From Streptomyces gelaticus (GTDB lineage: Bacteria; Actinomycetota; Actinomycetes; Streptomycetales; Streptomycetaceae): a DNA stretch of 64,000 bases. The notes below the pieces were generated by a model, which saw only the letters and a program-made list of their open reading frames with translations, was not told where the DNA came from and made no database searches. Made by a program: the position numbers and the translations under genes. Positions 10,031-17,757 of this stretch are shown here, piece by piece. Position 1 is the stretch's first letter. Each line of letters opens with the position of its first letter. The stretch is taken from positions 176,900-240,899 of the forward strand of contig NZ_BMTF01000004.1 of the NCBI RefSeq assembly GCF_014649535.1, written 5' to 3'.

Positions 10031-10711
10031 TCAGTTCCGGACCCGCAGGCGGTCGGTACTGTCCTCGCTCGGCTGCACGACGACGATGCCCTGGCCGGCG
10101 AAAGCCATCTGGTACGCCTCGCCGCTGCCCCGCCCGATGAGCGAGGAGGCCTTGAAGCTGCGCTTGCCCTTCACCTTGAGGTTCGGGGACCAGGCCACGA
10201 GGGCGTCCGGGTCGACGTAGGTCTCGTCCTCGCCGCGTCCGCAGTCGACGACGATCGGTGTGCCGCGCGAGGTGATGGCGACCCAGCCGGTGCCCGAGAT
10301 GCAGACGTTCCACAGGCCCTGGCCCGCGAACTTGGCGAGGCCCTTGACCCGCTCCACACCCCAGGTGAGGTGTCCGTCGAAGGCGAGGACGTTGGTGCCG
10401 TTGACCGAGAGGGAGTCGTTGTCGAGGTTGATGACGACCACGTCGGCGCCGTAGTCGGCGAGGTAGAGCAGTCCGTCGCCGGAGCACTTCATGATCGGTG
10501 CGCCCTCGCCGGTGATCCACTGGGAGGCGATCTGCCGGACGGCGGGCGGATTGGGCTCGTACTGGATGAAGCCCTCGTACGCGACCATCGAGCCGGTACG
10601 TGCGTAGAGGTCCTGGCCGGTGGCCATGGCGACCTTGAGCATCGTGCGGCCGTGGTTCTCCATACGGGCCGTGACGGGGGTCGGGGCGTAGCCCGCGAGC
10701 TGCTGATTCAT
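10031..10711 (-). CDS. AIM24 family protein (second gene of operon)
   Basis: A 226-residue stand-alone AIM24 domain with the motifs LYARTGSMVAYEGFIQYEP, APIMKCSGDGLLYLAD and AFAGQGIVVVQPSE. It is homologous to both neighbours and lies 19 bp upstream of one and 11 bp downstream of the other, so all three are probably one transcript. The paralogues are quite divergent, which suggests distinct roles or a hetero-oligomer rather than recent duplication. Confidence 0.9.
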   Translation of the reverse strand: MNQQLAGYAPTPVTARMENHGRTMLKVAMATGQDLYARTGSMVAYEGFIQYEPNPPAVRQIASQWITGEGAPIMKCSGDGLLYLADYGADVVVINLDNDSLSVNGTNVLAFDGHLTWGVERVKGLAKFAGQGLWNVCISGTGWVAITSRGTPIVVDCGRGEDETYVDPDALVAWSPNLKVKGKRSFKASSLIGRGSGEAYQMAFAGQGIVVVQPSEDSTDRLRVRN

Positions 10712-10722
10712 GACGGGCTCCC

Positions 10723-12363
10723 TCAGACCTCGTAGGGCTGGACGACGATGAAGTTGCCGGGGGCTCCCCGGAACTGGAGGTTCACGGTCTCCCCGCTGTG
10801 TCCCGGGTACGCGTTGCGGCGCAGCCGGACCTGGCTGGAGATGATCACCTGGGACGCGGCCGACCAGGCCACGACGGCATTGCAGTCGGCGAAGGTGGTC
10901 GGCGTGACGGGCAGGACGACGGGGACCCCGTGGGTCTTGACGACGACCGTGCCGGTGCCCTGGAACTGCATGGTGAACAGGGCGCCACCGGGGATGCCGT
11001 GGCCCTCGATCCTGCGGACCTCGTGCTGCAGCGACTCGTCGAAGGCCAGGACGTTCTCCGCGGAGACGCAGATGCCGTCGCCCTGCAGCTCGATGGCGTG
11101 CAGATGCGAGCCGTCCTCGGCCAGGAAGACCTGTCCGCGGCCGGTGCAGCGCATCAGCTGCATTTCCTGGCCGGTGGCGTTGCCGACGACACGGCCGGCG
11201 AAGCCGGCGCCCTTGTAGCTGAAGTCGACCTTGCCCTGGTACATCACCATGCTGCCCTGGCGGGCGAGCACGGGCGTGCCGCCCATGGTGAGGTCGACCC
11301 GCATGAGCTGCTGGTTCTGCGGGGTCCAGCGCTGACCGGTGGCCGTCTCCTTGTACGGCTGGAGTGCCGCCTGAAGACCGGCACCGGCCTGCGGCGCTCC
11401 TTGCGGTACGCCCTGGGGCGCACCGGGCGGCTGCATGCCCGGGGGCTGCTGACCGTAGGGCGCCGGGGCCTGCTGGCCGTACGGGCCGGGGGGCTGCTGA
11501 CCGTACGGCGCGGGCGGCGCCTGGCCCGGGACCTGGCCGAACTGCGGCGGCTGGCCCGGCTGCCCGAACGGAGCCGGGGCGGGGGCGGGCGGCGGCACCG
11601 TGCCGCCGTGCGGTGCCAGTGGCGCGGCCATCGTCGGCGCGGCATGCATCTGCTGCGGCGTCGTGGCGGGGGCGGGGGCGGCCGGAGCGCCGAAGGACGG
11701 GGCCGGCTGCGGGGCCTGGGGCGCCGGCGGTGCGGGCGGGGCCCCGAAGGGCGGGGCGGGTGCCGGCGCGGCCGCCTGGGTGGGTGGGGCGAAGGACGGA
11801 GCCGCCGCCTGCGGCTGAGGTGCGGCGGGCTCCTCCTCGGCGACCTCACCACCGAAGTTCTTCAGCAGCGCTTCGAGGCCGCCGTCGAAGCCCTGGCCGA
11901 CCGCGGCGAACCGCCAGACGTCCTTCAGATAGAAGTCGCCCAGCATCACCGCACGCTCGGTGGTGAACTCCGAACCGTTGAAGGCGTACCTGACAACCTC
12001 TTCGCCACCCGCGACGATCCGGATGTATCCGGGACCGATCTGGGACATCTGCCCGGCGCCGTCGACCGTCGCGGTGAACGACAGTTTGTGGATGTTCGCC
12101 GGAATGCGGTCCAGGGTGACGCGGAACGACTCGGTGTCACCGGCCTGGGCACCGAGAAGCTGAATGGACTCCTCGGGCGATTTAGGCTGATTGAAGAAGA
12201 TGAAATACCGGTCGTCGGAGAGCTGCTCATTGGCATCGAGGCCGAAGCAACTGATGTCGAAGGTCAGTCCCGGACCGGCGATCTGCACACCTACGTACAG
12301 ATCCGTCCCCGCCGTGAGATCACTGATCTTGGCCTTGTGGCCGCGTTGGAATTCCCTGGCCAT
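10723..12363 (-). CDS. TerD-AIM24 fusion protein
   Basis: This 546-residue protein joins two domains. Residues about 1-180 form a TerD domain (calcium-binding tellurium/stress-resistance family; DLYVGVQIAGPGLTFDISCF and the acidic RYFIFFNQPKSPEES). Residues about 325-546 form an AIM24 domain (LMRVDLTMGGTPVLARQGSM, MQLMRCTGRGQVFLAEDG). The linker of about 140 residues is Pro/Ala/Gln-rich with PYGQQ-type repeats and is probably disordered. The ATG at 12363 fits the TerD N-terminus MAREFQRG. It is the first gene of the AIM24 operon, so the TerD module may recruit or sense for all three. Confidence 0.92.
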   Translation of the reverse strand: MAREFQRGHKAKISDLTAGTDLYVGVQIAGPGLTFDISCFGLDANEQLSDDRYFIFFNQPKSPEESIQLLGAQAGDTESFRVTLDRIPANIHKLSFTATVDGAGQMSQIGPGYIRIVAGGEEVVRYAFNGSEFTTERAVMLGDFYLKDVWRFAAVGQGFDGGLEALLKNFGGEVAEEEPAAPQPQAAAPSFAPPTQAAAPAPAPPFGAPPAPPAPQAPQPAPSFGAPAAPAPATTPQQMHAAPTMAAPLAPHGGTVPPPAPAPAPFGQPGQPPQFGQVPGQAPPAPYGQQPPGPYGQQAPAPYGQQPPGMQPPGAPQGVPQGAPQAGAGLQAALQPYKETATGQRWTPQNQQLMRVDLTMGGTPVLARQGSMVMYQGKVDFSYKGAGFAGRVVGNATGQEMQLMRCTGRGQVFLAEDGSHLHAIELQGDGICVSAENVLAFDESLQHEVRRIEGHGIPGGALFTMQFQGTGTVVVKTHGVPVVLPVTPTTFADCNAVVAWSAASQVIISSQVRLRRNAYPGHSGETVNLQFRGAPGNFIVVQPYEV

Positions 12364-12470
12364 GCGTAACGACCGTCCCCCATCCCGAATGTGAATGCGT
12401 CGCGCCAGGCTAACCGCAAACGCTGACGTCGAGCTAAGTCGGTACACACCCGGTACAGAATCTGCGGACG

Positions 12471-13094
12471 TCACTCACCGCGGGCGGCGGGCAGCTGCGG
12501 CAGCCGGTCGGCGGCCACCACGCCTTCCAGGTAACCGCGTGCCCGCTCGGTACGGGGATACGCCTCCAGCAGCTGCCAGAACCGCGGACCGTGGCCGGGC
12601 ACGAGCAGATGCGCCAGCTCATGGACCAGGACGTAGTCGACGACGTACTCGGGCATGCCCTGCAGCCGGTGCGACAGACGGATGCTGCCCTCGGCCGGGG
12701 TGCACGAACCCCATCGGGTGTTCTGGTTGGTCACCCACCGCACCGACGCCGGCCGGGCCCGGCCCTCGAAGTACTGGGCGGACAACCGCTCGGCCCGCGC
12801 GGCGAGTTCGCTGTCGTCGAAGACTCGTTTGCTCTCCTGCGCCGCGAGCTTGTCGAGCATCACACCGACCCAGCGCCGCTCCTCGGCCTCCGACATCCGG
12901 GCCGGGATGAGCACGATGGTTCGGTCGCCCTCCCGGTACGCGGAGACCGTTCTGCTGCGGCGGCTGCTCCGGCGGACCTCGACGGCGCTCGTCGCGGAGG
13001 CGCGGGGCGGACGGTCCACCGCGCCGCGCTGCGGGGTTCCGGCGCTGCGCGCGGGGGTCTCCCCGGCGAATCCGGGTGACGGGTCGGCGGGCAC
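12471..13094 (-). CDS. YgjP-type (DUF45/M48) metallopeptidase
   Basis: A 207-residue protein with the zinc motif HELAHLLVPGHGPRFW and the WGSCTPAEGSIRLSHRLQGM segment typical of the YgjP/WLM (DUF45) family of small cytoplasmic metallopeptidases. The N-terminal 50 residues are basic and low-complexity. There is no Shine-Dalgarno, but TAACGT lies six nt before the GTG at 13094, fitting a leaderless start. It lies upstream of the TerD-AIM24 operon on the same strand with a 107-bp gap. Confidence 0.88.
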   Translation of the reverse strand: MPADPSPGFAGETPARSAGTPQRGAVDRPPRASATSAVEVRRSSRRSRTVSAYREGDRTIVLIPARMSEAEERRWVGVMLDKLAAQESKRVFDDSELAARAERLSAQYFEGRARPASVRWVTNQNTRWGSCTPAEGSIRLSHRLQGMPEYVVDYVLVHELAHLLVPGHGPRFWQLLEAYPRTERARGYLEGVVAADRLPQLPAARGE

Positions 13095-13314
13095 GCCACG
13101 ACGTTACCCGGTGTCAGCGGGGGAAGTCCCGCCTCCGGGACGGTTCACACTTGATCCACTCCACGGCATGCACCATTTGAACGACTAATACCCCCGGCCT
13201 GTGGACAACTTTTCGCACGCTTCGGCGCCGGCCTGCATTCTGACAACGGATCTCGCGAGGATCCCGGGCCGTGGCCCGCACACAGGGATCAAGGAACACA
13301 GACCGGGGGTAGCC

Positions 13315-14460
13315 GTGCATCCGATGTTGAAGCCCGCACTGCGCCGCGCATGGCGCAGCGCAGGCACCGTGCAATTCGGGGTGACTCACGCCCATGCGGT
13401 GAAGTTCGGCCCGCTGGATATCGCCACGGGCAGTTTTCTGGAACTGCTCGACGGAACACGCGGCCTGCCGCTGCTGCGCGAGGAGGCTCGCACACTGGAC
13501 CTGTCGGACCATCAAGTCGACACTCTGGTCGGCAGTTTGGCCGACGCGGGACTGATCGACGACGTGCGGGCCGCCGGCCCGGAGACCGATGCGTTACGGA
13601 ACCGGCCCGGCGCGCTGGACCGGCACCGCCCCGATCTGGCGTCGCTCTCCGTCGTCCATCGCGAACCGGGAGGCGGGATGCGGCGGCTGGCGGCCCGTCG
13701 GGCGATGCGGGTCCAGGTGCGGGGTGCCGGCCGCGTCGGCGCGGCAATCGCGGCGGTGCTGTCGGGGTCCGGGGTGGGCCGGGTGGAGGTCCTGGACGGC
13801 GGGCACACCGAGCCGTGGGACGTCTCGCCCGGCGGGCTTCCGCCGACGGCCGTCGGGGAGCGCAGGGACACCGCTGCCAGGCAGTTGGTGCGCAGATCCG
13901 CCGCGGGTGCGGCTCCCCGGGCCGCGGAGACGGCGGGTTCTCCGGGCGGTGGCGAGCCGGGGCTGTCGCTGGTCGTGGTGGCCCCTCGCGACGGCCTCTC
14001 GGCGTACGCCCCCGACCCGCGCTCGGCCGAACCGTGGATCGCCTCGGGCACTCCCCATCTCTACGCCGGAGTGATGGAGGCGACGGGAGTCGTCGGGCCC
14101 CTGGTCCTGCCCGGGGGTACGGCCTGCGCCGGATGCCTGGCCCTGGAGCGCGCCGCCCGGGACGCGGACTGGACGAGGATGCTGTCCCAATGGCGGTCCG
14201 GGCGGCGGACTGCCGTGCAGGCCTGTGATCTGGGACTGGCAACAGCGGTGGCGGGGCTGGCGGCCGCTCACGCGCTGTCCTTTCTGGACGGGGAACTGCC
14301 CGCGAGCACCGGGACTCGTTGGGAGGCGGCGCTGCCGCTGTTGGACTGGCGACCCGAGCGTATGGAACCGCACCTCGACTGTTCCTGTGGGGCGGCTGGG
14401 CACACTGGGAGGGAGCGCTCCTCCACGTCCGACACGAGGCAGGACACAATGGCCGGGTAA
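13315..14460 (+). CDS. Orphan ThiF/E1-like protein with RiPP-type N-terminal domain
   Basis: This 381-residue protein resembles the partner proteins of azole cyclodehydratases (ThiF-like, leader-peptide-binding). Residues about 1-85 look like a small winged-helix recognition domain. A Rossmann-like site follows (VRGAGRVGAAIAAVL), then zinc-ligand candidates TACAGC and, at the C-terminus, CSC. No YcaO partner, dehydrogenase or precursor peptide is nearby, so it is probably not a classical RiPP enzyme. The GTG at 13315 follows GGGGG by six nt; ATG 13324 is an alternative. The ABC1 kinase gene begins 41 bp downstream on the same strand. Confidence 0.75.
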   Translation: MHPMLKPALRRAWRSAGTVQFGVTHAHAVKFGPLDIATGSFLELLDGTRGLPLLREEARTLDLSDHQVDTLVGSLADAGLIDDVRAAGPETDALRNRPGALDRHRPDLASLSVVHREPGGGMRRLAARRAMRVQVRGAGRVGAAIAAVLSGSGVGRVEVLDGGHTEPWDVSPGGLPPTAVGERRDTAARQLVRRSAAGAAPRAAETAGSPGGGEPGLSLVVVAPRDGLSAYAPDPRSAEPWIASGTPHLYAGVMEATGVVGPLVLPGGTACAGCLALERAARDADWTRMLSQWRSGRRTAVQACDLGLATAVAGLAAAHALSFLDGELPASTGTRWEAALPLLDWRPERMEPHLDCSCGAAGHTGRERSSTSDTRQDTMAG

Positions 14461-14501
14461 CCGCCGCACGCGGTACGGCAGTCTGGGATTTGGAGGGGCT
14501 C

Positions 14502-15896
14502 ATGTCTGATCTACCCCGGAAAGCGGTCACCCGTACCGCCAAGTTGGCCGCCCTGCCTCTGGGCTTCGCCGGCCGGGCGACGTGGGGTCTGGGCAAGCGG
14601 ATCGGTGGCAGATCGGCGGAGCTGGTCGCCCGGGAGGTGCAGCAGCGCACCGCGGACCAGCTGTTCAAGGTCCTGGGCGAGTTGAAGGGCGGGGCGATGA
14701 AGCTCGGTCAGGCCCTGTCCGTCTTCGAGTCCGCGCTTCCCGAGGAGGTCGCCGGGCCGTACCGGGCGGCGCTCATCAAGCTGCAGGAAGCCGCGCCCCC
14801 CATGCCCGTCGACACCGTGCACGCGGTGCTGGAGGAGCGGCTCGGCGAGGACTGGCGGGAGTTGTTCCTCGCGTTCGAGGACAGGCCGTCAGCCGCCGCC
14901 TCTATCGGCCAGGTGCACCGGGCGGTTTGGCACGACGGACGGAACGTCGCGGTGAAGGTGCAGTATCCGGGTGCCGGTGAGGCGCTGCTCTCGGATCTCA
15001 CCCAGCTCAGCAGATTCGCCCGCCTGCTCGGCCCGTTGGTGCCCGGAATGGACATCAAACCCCTCATCACGGAACTGCGCGACCGGGTCTCGGAGGAGCT
15101 GGACTACGAGCAGGAGGCCCGGTCGCAGCGGGATCACGCCGAGGAGTTCGCGGACGACCCGGATGTCGTGATCCCCGGTGTGGTGCACCGGTCCGACCAG
15201 GTGCTGGTAACGGAGTGGATGGACGGTGTTCCGCTGGCCGAGGTGATCGCGGACGGCACTCCGGAGCAGCGCGACCGGGCCGGTCAGTTGCTGGCGCGCT
15301 TCCTCTTCTCGGGGCCCGCGCGCACCGGTCTGCTGCACGCGGACCCGCATCCGGGCAACTTCCGGCTGCTGCCGCCCGCCGAGGAGGCGGGCGCTGACGG
15401 GCAGTGGCGGCTCGGAGTGCTGGACTTCGGGACGGTGGACCGGCTGCCGGGCGGTCTGCCGCAGACCATCGGGGACTCCCTGCGGCTGACGCTGGGGGGC
15501 GAGTCGGCGGCGGTGTACGAGCTGTTGCGCGAGGAGGGGTTCATCAAGGACTCGATCGACCTCGACCCGGACGCGGTGCTCGACTATCTCCTGCCGATCA
15601 TCGAACCGGCGCAGGTCGAGGAGTTCACGTTCACCCGGAGCTGGCTGCGCAATCAGGCGGCACGGATCGCGGACCCCCGCTCCCCGGCTCACCAGCTCGG
15701 CAAGCAGCTGAATCTGCCCCCCTCCTATCTGCTGATACACCGGGTGACCCTGAGCACGATCGGGGTGCTGTGCCAACTGGGTGCGACGGTACGACTGCGC
15801 GACGAGCTCGAATCCTGGCTGCCGGGCTTTCTGCCGGAGGACGAGCGGGGCCCAGCGGTGCAGGAGTTGGCGGGCGACGCGCCCGCCGGGGCGTAG
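14502..15896 (+). CDS. ABC1/UbiB-type atypical kinase
   Basis: A 464-residue AarF/ABC1 family protein. Family hallmarks are the KxGQ motif (MKLGQALSV, residues 66-74), the Ala-rich nucleotide loop (AAASIGQVHRA), a catalytic loop HADPHPGNF and the metal-binding LDFGTVD. The C-terminus lacks an obvious membrane anchor. The M. tuberculosis relative Rv3197 sits next to whiB7 and has been linked to antibiotic tolerance (family knowledge, not shown here). GGAGGGG precedes the ATG. It probably forms an operon with the E1-like gene. Confidence 0.9.
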   Translation: MSDLPRKAVTRTAKLAALPLGFAGRATWGLGKRIGGRSAELVAREVQQRTADQLFKVLGELKGGAMKLGQALSVFESALPEEVAGPYRAALIKLQEAAPPMPVDTVHAVLEERLGEDWRELFLAFEDRPSAAASIGQVHRAVWHDGRNVAVKVQYPGAGEALLSDLTQLSRFARLLGPLVPGMDIKPLITELRDRVSEELDYEQEARSQRDHAEEFADDPDVVIPGVVHRSDQVLVTEWMDGVPLAEVIADGTPEQRDRAGQLLARFLFSGPARTGLLHADPHPGNFRLLPPAEEAGADGQWRLGVLDFGTVDRLPGGLPQTIGDSLRLTLGGESAAVYELLREEGFIKDSIDLDPDAVLDYLLPIIEPAQVEEFTFTRSWLRNQAARIADPRSPAHQLGKQLNLPPSYLLIHRVTLSTIGVLCQLGATVRLRDELESWLPGFLPEDERGPAVQELAGDAPAGA

Positions 15897-15954
15897 GGCC
15901 GGGGCATCACGGCCGGCCGCGTTCCCGCTCCGTCGGGTGCGGGCACGCCGGGGG

Positions 15955-16167
15955 TCACCACCAGGCGGAGTCGAGGCGGCTCTCGATCGCCCTGATGTGG
16001 GTGCGGGCGCACGCTTCGCAGAAGTACTGCTGTCTGCCGTTCTCCACGGAGCAGATCCAGGTCGGCGGTGCGGTCTCGCCGTCGGCGGAGGCGCCGCAGA
16101 GGGTACAGGTGACGGCCGCGGCGTCGCTCTGCGCGGGCTGCTGAATCCGGTGTGTCTCCTCGTCCAC
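15955..16167 (-). CDS. Small CxxC zinc-ribbon protein
   Basis: A 70-residue protein with two Cys pairs (TCTLC and YFCEAC) spaced to bind one zinc, followed by a basic helix (ARTHIRAIESRLD). It looks like a small zinc-ribbon protein of unknown role. I chose GTG 16167 because the frame upstream reads as Arg-rich noise; the Shine-Dalgarno is weak. It is convergent with the ABC1 kinase. Confidence 0.7.
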   Translation of the reverse strand: MDEETHRIQQPAQSDAAAVTCTLCGASADGETAPPTWICSVENGRQQYFCEACARTHIRAIESRLDSAWW

Positions 16168-16245
16168 CTCGTGACGATAACTCCGTCTCCGCCGCCCCGC
16201 GCGGCACCACACAACACCGCCGCGCAGCATCACCACTCAGCACGA

Positions 16246-16279
16246 CCGCGGGGCCGGCCCGTTCGGGCCGGCCCCGCGG
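16246..16279 (-). terminator. Perfect 15-bp hairpin downstream of small basic protein gene
   Basis: CCGCGGGGCCGGCCC (16246-16260) pairs perfectly with 16265-16279 around a GTTC loop. A second stem of about 12 bp (16307-16318 with 16324-16335) lies just before it on the minus strand. They probably terminate the 16360-16623 gene; there is no long U-tract. Confidence 0.55.
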
Positions 16280-16359
16280 AAGGGGTACTGACTATGGGTA
16301 CTGATCGCTGCCGGGCAGAGCGGCTGCCCGGCAGCGGGTACTGCTGCTGTTCGGCCTGA

Positions 16360-16623
16360 CTAGTGCATGACCGCCATGGCCAGCGCTCGGCGGGCGCGCA
16401 TCGAGGCGCGCTCGGCCCGGCGCTGCATCCGGCGCGCGTTGACCAGGCGTACGGCCTGCCGTTGCGTGTCGGCCTCCCTCAGGCGGTCGTGCATATGAGC
16501 ACGGGCCAGGGCTTCTGGGATGAGTTGCATCTCGCGGGTCCTGTTCTGACGCGAGTCGTTCGCGCCGGTGATCGTGACGCTCGGTGTTGCCGAGCCGACG
16601 GGCTCGTTGGTGGGGACGGACAT
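16360..16623 (-). CDS. Small basic hypothetical protein
   Basis: An 87-residue protein whose C-terminal half is Arg/Ala-rich and helical (LVNARRMQRRAERASMRARR). The first 30 residues are polar. The frame is G/C-rich at third positions from 16623, so I use that ATG. An internal ATG at 16530 has the better Shine-Dalgarno (AGGA) and gives a 56-residue protein, and could be the real start. I do not recognise the family. It lies 92 bp downstream of wblC on the same strand and may be co-transcribed with it. Confidence 0.6.
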   Translation of the reverse strand: MSVPTNEPVGSATPSVTITGANDSRQNRTREMQLIPEALARAHMHDRLREADTQRQAVRLVNARRMQRRAERASMRARRALAMAVMH

Positions 16624-16715
16624 TTCTGCCTGATTTCGGGGATCGTGGGTGTGGGGACGGTCGATGGTGCCGATGCGCTTCATGGGTTTGGGAGCCGTGG
16701 CCCCCAGTCCGGCGA

Positions 16716-17084
16716 TCACGCCGCGACCGGGTTCTTGCGCGGACGGCCACGCGGCCGCTTGCGAGCGACGACAACGCCCTGGATGAAGAGCTCACCGCCC
16801 CAGACGCCCCACGGCTCGCGGCGCTCCTTGGCACCTGCGAGGCAGGCCTCGACGAGCGGGCAGGTGCGGCAGAGGGACTTGGCGTACTCGACGTCGGCGG
16901 GCGACTCCGCGAAGAAGACCTCCGGGTCGTAGGAGCGGCACGGGACGGGCACGCCGAGGTTCTCGATGGCGTCGTCGAGCGCGGTGAGCGCGGTGAGGGG
17001 GATCAAGGTGGAGTCCTCCGTGGGGCCGGGCGGCGGGAACGTGTCGGAAGGCGGTACGGACGGGGCGTGCGCTTCGAGTTGCAC
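16716..17084 (-). CDS. wblC: WhiB-like transcription factor WblC (WhiB7)
   Basis: A 122-residue WhiB-family iron-sulfur regulator. Four Cys ligands are at about residues 49, 72, 75 and 81 (C, then CRTCPLVEAC). The GVWGG turn is at 93-97, and a C-terminal AT-hook RPRGRPRK at 110-117 marks the WhiB7 subfamily. WblC binds the principal sigma factor and activates resistance genes at promoters with an AT-rich stretch upstream of the -35; it is induced by ribosome-targeting antibiotics (family knowledge). The leader carries an upstream ORF and intrinsic terminator. GTG 17084 is chosen by family length; GAGGA lies 12 nt upstream. The S. coelicolor counterpart is SCO5190. Confidence 0.95.
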   Translation of the reverse strand: MQLEAHAPSVPPSDTFPPPGPTEDSTLIPLTALTALDDAIENLGVPVPCRSYDPEVFFAESPADVEYAKSLCRTCPLVEACLAGAKERREPWGVWGGELFIQGVVVARKRPRGRPRKNPVAA

Positions 17085-17189
17085 GGTGGGTGGTGTCCTC
17101 GTCTGGTCGTTCCGGCCTTGTTGGCCGGGTGGCGGCTGGTACCGGGTGTTGCTTGTCCCGAGGCTCCTTCGCTGTCTCGTCCGTTTGGA

Positions 17190-17233
17190 CAAAACAAAAG
17201 GGCCGCGGATCCCGAGTGGGGTTCCGCGGCCCT
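17190..17233 (-). terminator. Intrinsic terminator (attenuator) in the wblC leader
   Basis: On the minus strand AGGGCCGCGGA pairs perfectly with TCCGCGGCCCT (11 bp, 17223-17233 with 17199-17209) and is followed at once by TTTTGTTTTG. This is a textbook intrinsic terminator placed between the upstream ORF stop (17257) and the wblC start (17084), so it can end transcription before wblC. A smaller hairpin, GCCTGAT/ATCAGGC, overlaps the upstream ORF stop codon and could compete with upstream pairing. Confidence 0.85.
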
Positions 17234-17256
17234 GAAGGCGCCGGCCTGATGGTGGA

Positions 17257-17592
17257 TCAGGCTGGATCACTCCAGGGTTCAGGCCCACGGAAGGCCCACA
17301 TCGTGTGGTGCTGCATCGTCTGCTTCTCGGCGCCGAATTCCGCTCCCGCACCGACAGCCGCAAAGGCATAGGCCTGGGCCTGTCCCTTCGCTACTGCTGC
17401 TGCCGGTGCCAGAGCCGGTCGCTCATTGCGCTCCCGCACGGGGAGGCTCGCCGGAGACAGCGGGCCGGCGACGGAAATGCCGGACAGACCGGTGCCACGG
17501 AGCGAGGACTCGGAAGAGCAGGAGAGGCCGAGCGAGAAGGCGGAGACGACCGAAAGATCGGTCACTTTGTTGGTCCTGATGATGCTGATCAC
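17257..17592 (-). CDS. Upstream ORF of the wblC leader (111 aa)
   Basis: The GTG at 17592 lies eight nt after a perfect AGGAGG, inside the wblC transcript and about 105 bases from the predicted start site. The frame encodes 111 residues: Ser-rich at the N-terminus, Ala-rich in the middle, and ending MWAFRGPEPWSDPA. The stop lies 24 nt before the attenuator hairpin, so stalled or slowed ribosomes here could alter its folding. An internal ATG at 17313 would give a 19-codon peptide with the same end. It probably acts through translation rather than as a protein. Confidence 0.75.
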   Translation of the reverse strand: MISIIRTNKVTDLSVVSAFSLGLSCSSESSLRGTGLSGISVAGPLSPASLPVRERNERPALAPAAAVAKGQAQAYAFAAVGAGAEFGAEKQTMQHHTMWAFRGPEPWSDPA

Positions 17593-17704
17593 TTCAATCG
17601 CCTCCTCTCGGCGTCTCGGGCGGACCGGCGGGCCGGTCCTACGTATTCGGATAAGTACAGCACAGGGCCAGGGCTTCAGAGAAGTCGCTGTTCCCGTGGT
17701 TAAG

Positions 17705-17745
17705 AACCTATGGTGATGACTGGGGCAGGCGCAAACTATTTTTTC
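17705..17745 (-). promoter_or_regulatory. wblC promoter with WblC-type AT-rich activator box
   Basis: On the minus strand GAAAAAATAGT lies directly before TTGCGC (-35, 17729-17734). After an 18-bp spacer comes TAGGTT (-10, 17705-17710). An A/T run touching the -35 of a principal-sigma promoter is the known recognition layout for WhiB7/WblC, so wblC is probably autoactivated. The box lies just beyond the uvrD2 stop codon. Confidence 0.75.
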
Positions 17746-17757
17746 GACGAGTTTTTC

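Noticed and set aside
10810..12369. Apparent second gene antisense to the TerD-AIM24 fusion
   Set aside because: Gly/Arg-rich shadow of the Pro/Ala linker; no signals.
12440..12460. GGTACA direct repeat between the YgjP gene and TerD operon as an operator
   Set aside because: Two GGTACA copies 11 bp apart occur, but without a dyad or a nearby regulator I cannot support a site.
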